64,000 nt of DNA from Thysanoteuthis rhombus (taxonomy: Eukaryota > Mollusca > Cephalopoda > Oegopsida > Thysanoteuthidae). Positions within the stretch are counted from its first letter, which is position 1; each line of letters begins with the position of its first letter. The stretch lies in the NCBI GenBank assembly GCA_963457665.1, contig OY735203.1, forward strand, positions 20,559,203-20,623,202. Direction: 5' to 3'. This document shows, piece by piece, positions 23,131 to 34,633 of the stretch. The notes under the pieces were generated by a model that made no database searches, was not told where the DNA came from, and was given only the letters and a program-made list of their open reading frames with translations. A program made the translations under genes and the position numbers.

Positions 23131-23990
23131 TTACTTTCTTTCGCTTTTCTCCCTTTTCTTTTTTATTTTTTCTTTATTTCAATTTTCCCTTTTCCCGGTC
23201 TCTTTTTTTTCCGGGCCATGATTTATGTCTTGATTTTTCTTCTTCGTTCATTTTCATTCAAACGAATTAAATTCTGTTTCTGCTATGCTTCCATTCAACC
23301 TTTCTTTCATTCTTTCCTTTTACTCATTCATATTTTCTTTCTTTTTTTGTTAATCTTATTTTTCATCTTCTATCTCCCTCTTTCAATGTATTTCCTTCTT
23401 TTGCTTGTTCGTTAATTTCTTTCTTATAGAATGAAATTTACATTTCTTCATACTTCTATCTTGCTTTCTCTTTGGTTAAGAAATTCAATATAACTTATCT
23501 TCCCTTCCTTTCTTGATTCATTCATTCATTCCGTCCTTCTTCCCTCCGTTTTCATACCTTACTTCTTATCTTCCTTTCTTCATCTTTTCCTTCTCATACT
23601 TCCTTCTTTCTTTCTTTCTTTCTTTCAATTTTTCATTACATATTTCATTCCTTCCTTTTCCACCTTCCTTCTTTTTTCCGACCTTTATTCTTTCTTTCAT
23701 TCCATTCTTTCTTCCCTCCCTTCTCTCCCTTTTTTAGTCCTTCCTCCCTTTTGTCCTTCTTTCATTCCTTCCTTCTTTCTTTTCTCCCTTTTTCTCCTTC
23801 CTTCTTTCTTTTTTTTCTTTCAATTCTTCATTTCTTTCTTCATTCTTTTTTCCTTTCTTTCCCTTTTTTCCTTTCTTCTTTACCTCCTTCTCCCATCCCT
23901 CCGTCCTTCCTTTTTTTCTCCTTCCTTTTTTCCCTTTGTCTTTGATTTCCACACTTGGCCTTTCCTCCTTCTTTTTTCAATCTATTCCTT
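23131..23990. repeat. 0.86-kb polypyrimidine tract
   Basis: The plus strand is almost only C and T, built from ttcc, ctttc and tttct variants with no fixed period. All long frames here are compositional. Confidence 0.9.
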
Positions 23991-24516
<526 letters not shown>

Positions 24517-24659
24517 GGGTGTATTTATAAGTATATGTGTATGTGATGAATGGAATGTGCTTTTGCTTAGAATGTACTTGCATTTATCATTGTAAACTTA
24601 AATAGATTTATACATATAATTACTACCCTGAGATTGAATGTATGAACACAATTTGCATG

Positions 24660-24764
<105 letters not shown>

Positions 24765-25240
24765 TGTTTGTGTGTGTGTGTGTTTGCAAGTGAGTTTATA
24801 TTATTTTGTAGATATCCTTGATATGATATGATAAATTCATGATATGAATTTATGAGTACGTATATCGACCAACATATGTAATATAATCGTATATTTGCCT
24901 ATACTGCTTATAATTGTACATATATAAAAACATTATATCTCTGAGTATCTCAGTAATTGTACGGACAAAACTTCATGAAATGATAATGCGCATTCGCTTC
25001 TATCTACATTTAAGAATATGAATAAATATAAGTAAATGATTTGTGCGTATTTAATATCACATAAACATTCAATACAGTATCGGTCAAAATAGTAGACCTA
25101 TCTATTCCAATGTCGGTCTTCTCAGTGATAATTGCCAGAGGATCTTGAGATTTATAAACAAATCATGAAAGAAGAAGCCTCCATCGAAAGTGGTTATGGA
25201 AAAAACAGATATTTAAGTAAAACCTTTATTTGAAAACATA
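24765..25240. other. spacer with a second Tc1-like end
   Basis: At 25075 the sequence cagtatcggtcaaaatagta looks like the terminus of a Tc1-type element distinct from the one beginning at 25241. No partner end is certain. Confidence 0.45.
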
Positions 25241-26335
25241 CAATGGACAAAATAAGAGGGTTGTTATTCGTCACGTTCTAGAAACTTCTCACGGGCATAT
25301 GGCAATATTGACCTGAATACGACGAGTAGCAATACTCTCAATGTTGCATCAGTTGCCAGTAATACCAGGACACGTCAAGGTGACTGCAGCCCTTCGGCAA
25401 CCACTGTCAAGGGGGCTGAGTCGGTCGAAGAGTGTAATTCCGTGAGTTTCGAAATTGTATGGCGGAACAAAATATTTCATTTCGTATCAAAATCAGTACG
25501 ACCACGTTGGACAAGCTTCATGGGGGATAGAGTACTTGTTGCCGTGAATGATCTGTTTAACACTGCAGTAGGAAATGAAGGTAAATCAAAGCTGATCTCA
25601 ACAAGGAAGTGAGCCGCTGTACTGTTTCCCGACGATGGAGTAAATTTGGATTGAAAGCTTCAAAACCGTTCATAAGTAAAGAGAATAAAGAGGCTAGACT
25701 TGAATATACAGAATAACACGTTGTTTAGAAGGATGAAAATCGGTCTAAAGTTCATCTCTGCGATCAGAGTAAATTCGATTTAGTTGGAACCGACGACAGA
25801 CAGTTTGCTTGACGTCTTACAGGCGACAGACCAACACGAAAGTGTCAAAAAGTCTGCTAAGTTTGTAGGGGAAAGTTCCATGATATGTGTGGTGTCTTGA
25901 CTGGTTGTGTTGGACCTGGTGTGGGAATTAATGGACAACGTATGCTAATGTGTACGTACACTTAGTGAAGCAACGTGCAATCCTTTCTCTACAAGAATCT
26001 CCCAACCAGCCAGCCATTGTTATGCAAGACAACGTCCCCTGTCACATTGCTAAGCGAGTGAAATACTTTTCTTGAAAAAGAATTGAAGTCATGAGATGAA
26101 GAGCACAGAGACCCGACGTAAATTCTATCGAGAACTTGTGGAAGATAACAGGAGATCAGATTTGGGAACAAAAAACAAAGTTCTATAAAAACGGAAGTTG
26201 TGCAGAAATTAATATCAATGAAGATTTCGATACTCCATAATTTGTTGTTGAATTATTCATAAATGTTAATTATTTATTCTGTAAATTTCAACATGGAAAG
26301 GATATTGTATACCCTTTCTCTAATTTTGTTCACTG
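25241..26335 (+). mobile_element. Tc1-family DNA transposon, both ends present
   Basis: The left end caatggacaaaataagaggg and the right end ctctaattttgttcactg are inverted repeats of each other with about three mismatches. They are flanked by TA on both sides (25239-25240 and 26336-26337), the target duplication of this superfamily. The interior is a broken transposase. The second DNA-binding helix region gives NKEVSRCTVSRRWSKFGLKA. Next come KVHLCDQSKFDL with the first catalytic Asp region altered, QPAIVMQDNVPCHIAKRVK with its Asp, and RPDVNSIENLWKI with the final Glu. Stops and frameshifts make it inactive. The length of 1.1 kb is slightly short for a full copy. Confidence 0.88.
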
Positions 26336-26440
26336 TAACGTACCAGGAGCTTTGTTTTCTATGAGTTTCATGATCCTGTGGCAATTACTATTCATAAGAA
26401 ATACCTTTGAATAAATAGTTCTCTTATTTTGTCTTGAACT
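26336..26440. other. Tc1-flanking segment
   Basis: Contains ctcttattttgtc near 26420, an exact 13-base inverted match to part of the left Tc1 end. It may be the relic of another Tc1 terminus. Confidence 0.35.
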
Positions 26441-26570
26441 ATACATGGCTAGGTGATAGAGTGGTCGCTTCCGATTCGGCAGGTAGGAAGTTCAATCTAT
26501 GGCCAAGACATACCAAAGGGAAAATGGTTCTTAGTACCTCTCTGCTATGAACTCAGCATAAAAAGTATGA
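26441..26570 (+). mobile_element. tRNA-derived SINE
   Basis: The head reads ggctaggtgatagagtggtc (A-box-like) and aagttcaatct (B-box-like), spaced as in a tRNA. The body holds gacataccaaag and the tail actcagcataaaa. It is a short RNA polymerase III-type retroposon, and the decayed B-box suggests it is silent. Confidence 0.7.
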
Positions 26571-26654
26571 TTGAAAAAGATTGGCACCATCATGTTTGAG
26601 ACAGCCATTATAGATAACTCTTGTATGAAATTATCAAAACACTTTTATTTATTT

Positions 26655-26661
26655 ATCTATT

Positions 26662-26702
<41 letters not shown>

Positions 26703-26715
26703 ATCTATCTATCTA

Positions 26716-26785
<70 letters not shown>
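26655..26785. repeat. compound CT / CTAT / TA microsatellite
   Basis: CT-rich to about 26700, several CTAT units, then about 33 TA units (26719-26785). Confidence 0.95.
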
Positions 26786-26787
<2 letters not shown>

Positions 26788-27644
26788 GCAAAAAGACCAT
26801 TCTCACCTTCACACACACAGGCATGAATGTTAGGAAAAAATGCTCCCTTTGCAAGGAAAACGACATTGGTGAAGGGCTTTTGTATCATTTTGTCCACGCT
26901 ACAAGACACACCTTTAAAATTAGAACCTTGCGAATGTTCACGTGTGATCCTCTACGCACATTCAAAAATTAGATGAAAAATGATGATTGTCCGAGAACTG
27001 ATGTGTTCAACGTTATTTGGACGTAACGTCCATACTCTTACGCAGCTTAGAATCCTCCAACTCCCCATTTATTAAAAAAATCCATACCCCTGCTCTTATA
27101 ATGACCCCACCCCATTGATTGATTTCCAAGAATCTGTCTCTATCCTCTCCTCCCTGATAGTTGACGGGCTCAGGGACAGCAACAGATTTGTCAAAATCTT
27201 CCCATTAAAAGACAACTACTATGAATAATGCATGGGGAGAGTGAAACTAATGTGGTTATAAACATAGTTCAGCCAAGATTAATTGTACTCTCTAATTTCA
27301 GCGTTCTCAAAATTTTGTACGGCCAAAATAATAATTTTCTTTTTCTTGTCAATACTGTACGTTTTCACTTCCCATGTAAATATCTGAACCCCAATATAAA
27401 TTTTTCTAACGACTATCTTTTGTTCAGATTCCATCAAATTGTGTCGGTGGCTATAGGGCTACCCTCTACCCTCTACCCCTGCTTATTGAAATTTGACATA
27501 TTATCCAAGCCCCATTCTCATTCTGACCCCTTCCACCTATCAAGTTGTGCTAGATTCTCCACACACACTTCAGCTTATTTAGACCTCCCGGCTATCAAGC
27601 ACTGCAGAGTAATTAGTGTTGCCAGATACTTCTTGTGTGAAGAA

Positions 27645-27645
<1 letters not shown>
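26786..27645. other. spacer, no gene seen
   Basis: A 211-residue plus frame starts at 27228 but gains its length only by running through the trinucleotide array at 27646. Its first 140 residues carry no motif. Confidence 0.5.
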
Positions 27646-27691
<46 letters not shown>

Positions 27692-27777
27692 GGTGGTGGT
27701 GATGGTGATGTTGATGGTGGTGGTGATGATGATGGTGGTTGTGGTGGTGGTGATGATGATGGTGGTTGTGGTGGTGG

Positions 27778-27820
<43 letters not shown>
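27646..27820. repeat. (GAT)n / (GGT)n array
   Basis: About 175 bp of GAT and GGT units in blocks, with a 33-bp unit (gtggtgatgatgatggtggtt) repeated. It yields poly-Asp/Gly, poly-Met/Val and poly-Ile/Thr frames with no coding meaning. Confidence 0.95.
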
Positions 27821-28520
27821 AAACGGAAAGGAGGCTCTGATATTATTATTAGTATTATCATGATTTGGGGTTGCAGCCTTGGAATTCGAGGTGTCCGGCG
27901 TGCCCCATACAGTACTGGCAGATTTTTCAGCATGATGGGTGAAGGAGAAAGGGTTGGTGATTGAAGGGAACCTCAACGATACTATCGATCATGACACTGA
28001 TAACGTAGTGCAAATACAAATATACCTTCCAATAATTCACCAATCAAAAATAATTAATTTTTTCTTCCCAGGGTGAAATATAACTATAAATAGCCATAGA
28101 TTAGAGAAAAACACATGTATTCCAAGACAAGATTCGTTCGTTTGCAGGACAAAAACACGCATCTTAGACAAACAGAAGTGTTTATCACGGTTCGAAGAGC
28201 CAATGGCAAGATCCAGACAAGCTATTAAGATTTCTATCAAGACAGTCTCTTTCGTTTAGCCTCTGGCCCGAGATCCTTCACCCTGGGGACACACAATGGC
28301 CCAGTTCCAGGCCATGTCATCTGACTGTCACTTATGATATTTTTCTTCTCGCACTGGGACTGAATTCAAGATTTTTCGCCATTCATTTCTTGGAAACTCG
28401 ATCGCATACAAATCATACAATTAAACAGGTCAAAGACACTTTGAGGAAAGTTGCACAGAACCAAGTCCGCAGACGTGGTCTGGTTGCCCCGCAAGGAGTT
28501 TACAGGAATAATCTGTAGAG
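27821..28520. other. spacer
   Basis: Nothing recognised; a minus frame just right of the array (STVWGTPDTSNSKAATPN) has no known motif. Confidence 0.45.
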
Positions 28521-28600
28521 CAGTGGTATTCAAACTTTATTGTTTGAGGTCTCACTAAGAAATATATTTTGAGTAATGTTGCATATCAACTATAGAAATG
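28521..28600. mobile_element. hAT-like left terminus
   Basis: cagtggtattcaaacttta resembles the CAGTGGTTCTCAAACTTT start of many hAT elements. The preceding ctgtagag could be the 8-bp target duplication. No right end was located downstream. Confidence 0.4.
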
Positions 28601-29269
28601 AAATGAATTAAAGAAAAACATTTCAATTCGAAACTTTTCTATCGACATATTGATATACGTACTCATCACCAATTCGAGATGTCATTGAATCTGGAGATTA
28701 TTCTACTGCATCGACGCCCCTGTGGTGGAAGCGGAATAGACATTATACTTACTGGACGCATTCAAGGCTCGAAATACATGTTGGTGTTTTCGGAATAATT
28801 CACCCAGTACAGTATTGCCTTGCGGTACACAGTTTTAAAACTATTGCAGAGTATCATTACTGTCCCTTTTACCGTTACTATAATGGTGTCTTATTCATGA
28901 AGAACGCGAATTCTCTTTCTATGTCTGGGTTGGAAAGTTGATGATATAATGTCTTCAATATTTCAGACGGAACAGTAAATTATATACACTACGACATCAA
29001 TGATGCTGAAGACTGATGGGAATATTTGATACAATTCACTGAATGTGGAAAACTTGATGAATGAAATAAAACATGGTCAAAAATATAAAGGATAATAGTG
29101 AGGACATCATTTGATTATGAGCGCCATTGTCTGTTGCTTTGCAACGTTCATAATTTGTAATGCAGTACTTTTAATCATATCTAAGATTGTACACCAGATA
29201 CACCTCTCATATCTTGCATACATAAACCGGAAAGATGTCCGTATAAAATGGTATGAACATGATAGGAAG
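28601..29269. other. spacer
   Basis: May hold the interior of a decayed hAT-derived element; no protein motif is visible. Confidence 0.4.
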
Positions 29270-30130
29270 AGGCCATTAAATGATAAGATGCAAAATTCTC
29301 ATTAACAGTACGAAGAAACGAAAGAAAATGTTCTACATTGTGTCCACTTGACGTACAAAAAGAGTTCACTCGATACTTTAAGTTTGAACGGAACATCAGG
29401 TATAACACTTCACTGAACCAAAAGGAAGAACCAAAAAGCTCTGTGACAAAATAAAGTTGATACAAGACAGCCATCATCGAAAGCATTCTCGAAAAAAAGT
29501 AAGGACATCAAAAGTAGTGAAAAGACTCTCAAAAAGATAGAAAAACCAAATAACCAGTGTACTCGAAGGAATTGGAGACCTATCAATGGATAGGGATCAA
29601 ATTGTCGAATCCCCCCCAACTATTTCACAAAACCCCGTAGGCTTCCAAGGACATAAAACAATATACAAGACAGACGAATCACGAATAATCATTTCGAACA
29701 TTTACCAGAAGTAACCCACTGGAAGGTGAAAACAAGCCATCGAAGAAGCGAAAAATGAACGGCACATGAACGAGATGACATCACCATCTACCTATTAAAG
29801 AAATAGTAAAGTTGTTAAGAAACGTATCACTGCATTCAATGTATGTCTGAAATGAAGAAAAGTCCAAAAAGATTGTAATACCACAATCATAGGTCATCAA
29901 TGCAATCATAAAGAAAGCGAACACTTCGAATACGTCAGAGTACTGCAACATAGCTACCGACCCTAGAGTTCCCCCATCAGGGTACATGAAGTCTCGAACC
30001 CTTTACTGCTCGCAAAAAAAAACGAGGCAAAGAGATATCAGCTCATTCGAATTCTCCACAACCTGATTCAAGAGGATCAACTGAAACCCAGACTGGATAA
30101 GAATAGACAGCAAATATTTAAGTAAAATCA
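29270..30130 (+). mobile_element. RTE-like LINE, pre-RT region
   Basis: The segment aaccagtgtactcgaaggaa with gagacctatcaatggatagg parallels 30758-30800 in the next copy, which fixes it as the same element type. Further on it reads KIVIPQS, INAIIKKANTSNTSEYCNI and ATDPRV, the degraded form of the RT finger block (W...I..I.KKG...N..NYR.I). Many stops are present. The left boundary is approximate. Confidence 0.65.
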
Positions 30131-31375
30131 GATTTGTCTATTGTAATGGTCAACTTTCTTTAGTTCTTCATCTTTGATTTTAATTGTTGTGTCTTTACTT
30201 CATCATGTTCATTTGGCATGACACGGAAGTTCATTACACTCTTCACTCAATTTGTCTAGCATTATTTGGAGGCCGTGAAGGTTCTCAGCAAAAAGAATGA
30301 TACTGTCTGCAAATCTGAGGCTGCTTAGGTAATTGCCATCTATTCCTGAATATAGATTTCGGAATATCATTTCGAGGCAAGCTATAAAGAATTTAGGTGT
30401 ACTGATATCTTCTTGTCTTACCCATTTCTCAGAGCTAAAATGGGTCTGCGTGTTTTATGTAGCCTGATAGAGGATCTTCTGTATTGGTAGATATCTTCCA
30501 ATATTCTGACATGTACTGGGTTCACACTTTGTTGAATGTTAGCATCAATAACGTTGAAGAGCAAACAAATCCTTTCACAAGAAACCAAGAAACTCATAGA
30601 TGAACACAGAAATCTCAAACCACCAACAACAACGATTGAAACAACCAAACTAAATAAAGGGGAGATAAAAGAAGATACACGACAGCAGTCATTGAACTAA
30701 TTAAGATTACAGGTTTCAAAGTCATTAATGGAACTTTTGATGCAGGAAGAGAACAAATAACCAGTGAGATTGAAGGTCATGGAGACCTAACAATAGATAG
30801 GCCCCAGAATTTCACAAAAGACTCTATTCCTCAAAAACGATAAACATATAATTCGAACAAAATATACATATCACGAGTAAACAGTTCCAAGATATCCCAC
30901 TAGTTACTCCATAGAAAGTTTAGCGAGCCATGGAATGAAGAGAGAAAGGAAAGGTTCCTGAACTGGATTACGTCACAATCCACCGACTCGGAAAAGCTGG
31001 TAAAATCATTACCAGGAAGCTAGCCATCCTATTAAGCTTATGTCACGAACAAAGCAAAACTCCATAACATTGGAACACCGCAGTCATAATGCTTTTATAT
31101 TCAAAATAGCTGGGACCGAAGGATCTCAACAACTACGATCAATAATTCTACTGAACTGTATCTACACATTTTTGACTAAAGTAGTCACTGACCAAATCAC
31201 CAAAGCATTTGATGGAAACTAACTGCGGGAACAGGCTTTAGAAGAAGCTACTCGACCATCGATCTACTCCGTCTGATAAATCAACTAAAAGTGAAAGCAG
31301 CAGAATATAAAATACCTTTTTTTGTTGACTTCAAGAAGGCTTTCAACTAAGCAGGAATCCTCAAGGTTTCATTTT
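30131..31375 (-). mobile_element. RTE-like LINE with 5' inversion
   Basis: Two parts of one element point in opposite directions. 30131-30545 is minus-strand: NVIDANIQQSVNPVHVRILE, then DIYQYRRSSIRL, then a decayed FADD block. 30545-31375 is plus-strand and covers earlier protein: ISLLNC-type sequence at 31135-31165, a STIDLLRLINQ-like block at 31255-31285, and DFKKAFN near 31330, ending with AGILKV. The plus part ends at the residue where the minus part begins (KV / NVIDA, equivalent to KVMEAI in other copies). Seen from the minus strand, this is an inverted 5' segment followed by a sense 3' segment, the signature of twin-primed reverse transcription. Confidence 0.78.
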
Positions 31376-31529
31376 GCATACATAACCCCAGAATATGTCC
31401 AGAAATAATAGAATTTTCTTTAATTACTTTTCTTTTTTTTTTTTTGTAATTAAAGCAAATTTTCGTCTCTAGAAAAAGAAGGATCGGTTTTCTATTCTTA
31501 TTAGGTACCTCCACGATTAAAACATACAC

Positions 31530-31562
<33 letters not shown>

Positions 31563-31664
31563 CGTGTGATTACATAATTTACGATACACATATTAGGAAT
31601 TAATTGACTGAAATGGCATAAATTTGTGTAAAAAGTTTAGTGTTCAGTTATTTAGTGTTTAAAG

Positions 31665-31720
<56 letters not shown>

Positions 31721-32921
31721 TTCTAATTTAACTTCCGGTACCCCATGATCGGAGTGTTTCGATGGAAAGATTTAAATTCCATTAGTGAGAAAAAAAATCC
31801 TAAAATAAGGTAGCCATTGTATAGATAGGAATCGACAAAAAAATCAAATATGTTTCCTTGATTGGATTTTGAAAAAGAAATATCACCCACTTTTTACTTA
31901 AAATATAGTGAAAATATGTTTCTTTACAGCAGGGATCAGTTACCTCTCAACTCATTCTAAAATCCAAGTTGTAGTCTAATCACCTTTCCTTTCTCCATAA
32001 GCGATGAAAGCTTACTTGAACTTAAGAGCTACTTATGGGTGAGCAGAAGTCTGGATGACTGAAAATGGATAAATATTTGATATTATCGACGATGGCAATT
32101 ATATATTCCCAACATCAAAACACATATGACACCCATTCCGCAGCCTCTTTTGTCATGATATTGTATAAATATAAAAAGAATGTATTCTCTCTGTATTTGT
32201 GTGTACATCCGTGCAGAGAGATGCATGGCCGAAAATGATAATTCAAATGGCCTTAAGATATTCTTATACGCCATGAACTTACTGGTCGTGCAAGTTTTTT
32301 TCGGAAGCCAACAGGCCTTCTCCTCTATGTTTATTCACTATCAGAGGGCCCTCCAGCCGCCGGCTTTACATAACACACCCACAACCGTCGACAGACGCCA
32401 CTGTCGACCTTTCAAAGTCGAGATAACGTCGACATCAATTTGTTCCTAATGTCTTAATCGAATACGCCATGATGGGTCAAGAGTGTAGGAAAACATCGTG
32501 GGTAGGAATGGATTGAAGAATGGCAGCGAAACAGACGAAATTAAAGAAAAAGTATCTGCAACAACAAAAGAAAAAACAGGTCATAACAATACGCACCTTG
32601 TGTTGGCCCACTTTCAAGAAATCAGGCCTAGAAAAAAAGCCTCTTCGTTTACGGGGGCAAAACAGCCAAAAAGTGTTATGCTGTTTATGTTCTGCTTTGT
32701 TTTTTAACTGAAATAAATTATTACCGTTTTTTTTTCCTTAAAATGAATCCTAGATTCTCAATCAGGCTGAAAAAATCATAGCTGGAAGGTATTCATCTAT
32801 TTCTATCAAGCTCAAATGATTCAAATATAAACATAGATATATCACTAACATAAATTGGACAAAGCCATATTTTTTGAGAAAAAAACGGTTTATCTGATTG
32901 ATTTGGGTCAATAGTTTGATA
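31376..32921. other. spacer with microsatellites
   Basis: Holds a TG run (31543-31565), a TA array of about 26 units (31667-31718) and AT-rich sequence. 32320-32450 is GC-richer and non-repetitive with three gtcgac palindromes within 40 bp. Overlapping short frames at 32180-32710 have no motif. Confidence 0.5.
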
Positions 32922-34130
32922 TTAGGTTGGTGCAAAAATAATTGCCGTTTTTCATCATCAATTTCAAAGTAGTATTTCTCAATTTGAAATAAAATTTATT
33001 GATCGAATAATAATCTTCAAATTTATTTCTACTAGAAATGAGTCCATTCATTCTGGAATCACAGAATTCTTGGGACTGGAACCAATGAATTCTTCGGAGG
33101 AACTTTCCACTGCTGCTTGGTTGTTGATAACTTTCCCTTGCAGAAATGGTCGAAATGCTTGAAAATATGGCAATCGGTCGGAGACAGGTCAGGTGGGTGA
33201 GATGGATGAAGTAGAGTTTCGTAGCTTAGTTCCTTCGGTCAGGCGTTGTCTTGAATAAGAATTGGTATTTTTCGATTGATCAATATTGCATGTGAATGTT
33301 GCAGTTCTTGGTGCATTTTGTCGATTTTGGACAGGATTCAAGAATGTTTACTGGTTAGCTCCACTTGCCGATCATTAAATAGTGACCATGATTTTTCTTT
33401 TAAAGCAGGTTTGGTTTGAAGAAGTGTTTTTGGCGCTTCACCTCTGTCCGACCAGTGGATGGAACGCCGACCGTTGTTGTACTGAATCCATTCTTGTACC
33501 TTTTCTCAGTGCAATTGTTTTTAATGTGCAAAAGAAGCGCAGAGCAGACTTTGTAACGACGATTTTATAATAGTTTCTTCCTGCTCTTATGACACCCATT
33601 TGTCGATGTTTTTCGTTCTTTGTTTTTGGTTGTTGTTTTTTTTCTTTTTTTGCTTTTCTAATTAGGTGCAGATGTCGAACAACTGTTGAATGGTCATTGT
33701 CCAGTTCCATTGCAAGCTCTCAAGTTGAATTGCGTGGGTCCATCTCAATAATAGCTCTTTATTGGATATTATCAGTCAGAGAAGGACGCCTACAACCGTC
33801 CTCATCTTCAAGACTCTTATCGCTGTTTCGAAACTTCTGGAACCTATCTTGAGCAATACGTTTGTTGATGGTTCCTTGGCTAAATGGTTGCTATTGCGAG
33901 CACTTGATGCTTCTTTGCTTCCTAATCTGAACTCATACCATAAAACTGCTCAGATCTTTCTTCCATCTTTGATCTCACAGTCTCAAATAAAGCAGAATAA
34001 ATTGTGAGAAGAAAACATTCAGTTTGAATGAGATTCACGCTTAGGCAGTTTATATTCCGTTAACAGTTTATTCCAAAATAAGCACAAGTTCAGAATGACA
34101 AAAACTGCAATTATTTTTGCACTAAGCAAA
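32922..34130 (-). mobile_element. mariner transposon (cecropia/Hsmar1-like)
   Basis: The left end ttaggttggtgcaaaaataa follows a TA, and its inverse gcaattatttttgcac ends the element near 34130. The start matches, from memory, the terminal repeat of the cecropia/Hsmar1 group. On the minus strand the decayed transposase reads in order: RSKMEERSEQFYG, then RRPSLTDNIQ, DPRNSTRELAMELDNDHSTV and VRHLHLI (helix-turn-helix part), EWIQYNN, APKTLLQTKPALKEKSWS, IQDNA, HPSHPPDLSPTD and FKHFDHF. The D,D34D site keeps its second and third Asp regions. Multiple stops and frameshifts make it inactive; the length of 1.2 kb is near the usual 1.3 kb. Confidence 0.92.
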
Positions 34131-34563
34131 TGCATGATTCAATTGTAGATTAGATTGAGGAATTGGATTTTTCATTGATTTCATAAGAATAAGGAGAGAA
34201 AAATGATTTTTTTTCAAGTAACACTCGCTGGAGAAAGAAATATTCTTCCAGGGTGAAAATTAGAAATTTAAAAAAAAAGTGAACGGCAAAATCACACGGA
34301 CTTAGACAGCGTCATGTGATTTGGGGAGATTATATTATCTGATATCGGGCATGGGATTTTTTTTAAATCTCTAACGCAGGTGTGTGTCGTTGTGTGCATG
34401 TGTGAGTGTGAGAGAGTATGCGTTTGTTTAAGATCTGGAAAATCTTATCAAAATTTCATATCATAACTTCCAGTTCGTCTGTCTCTATTTTAGGAATCAG
34501 ATTTCTTTAATAAAACAAGCGTGAGGTAGCACTTTTTTTAAACCGAAAGAAGCTGTCTATCTG

Positions 34564-34566
<3 letters not shown>
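34131..34566. other. spacer
   Basis: AT-rich with one short TG-rich run; nothing recognised. Confidence 0.5.

Positions 34567-34630
<64 letters not shown>
34567..34630. repeat. (TA)n at a LINE 3' end
   Basis: About 32 TA units that directly follow the 3' end of the minus-strand LINE on the right, through gatcatatat on that strand. Confidence 0.97.

Positions 34631-34633
<3 letters not shown>

Noticed and set aside
27228..27863. The longest open frame in the window (211 residues)
   Set aside because: Its second half is the GAT/GGT array translated as Met and Val; the first half has no motif.
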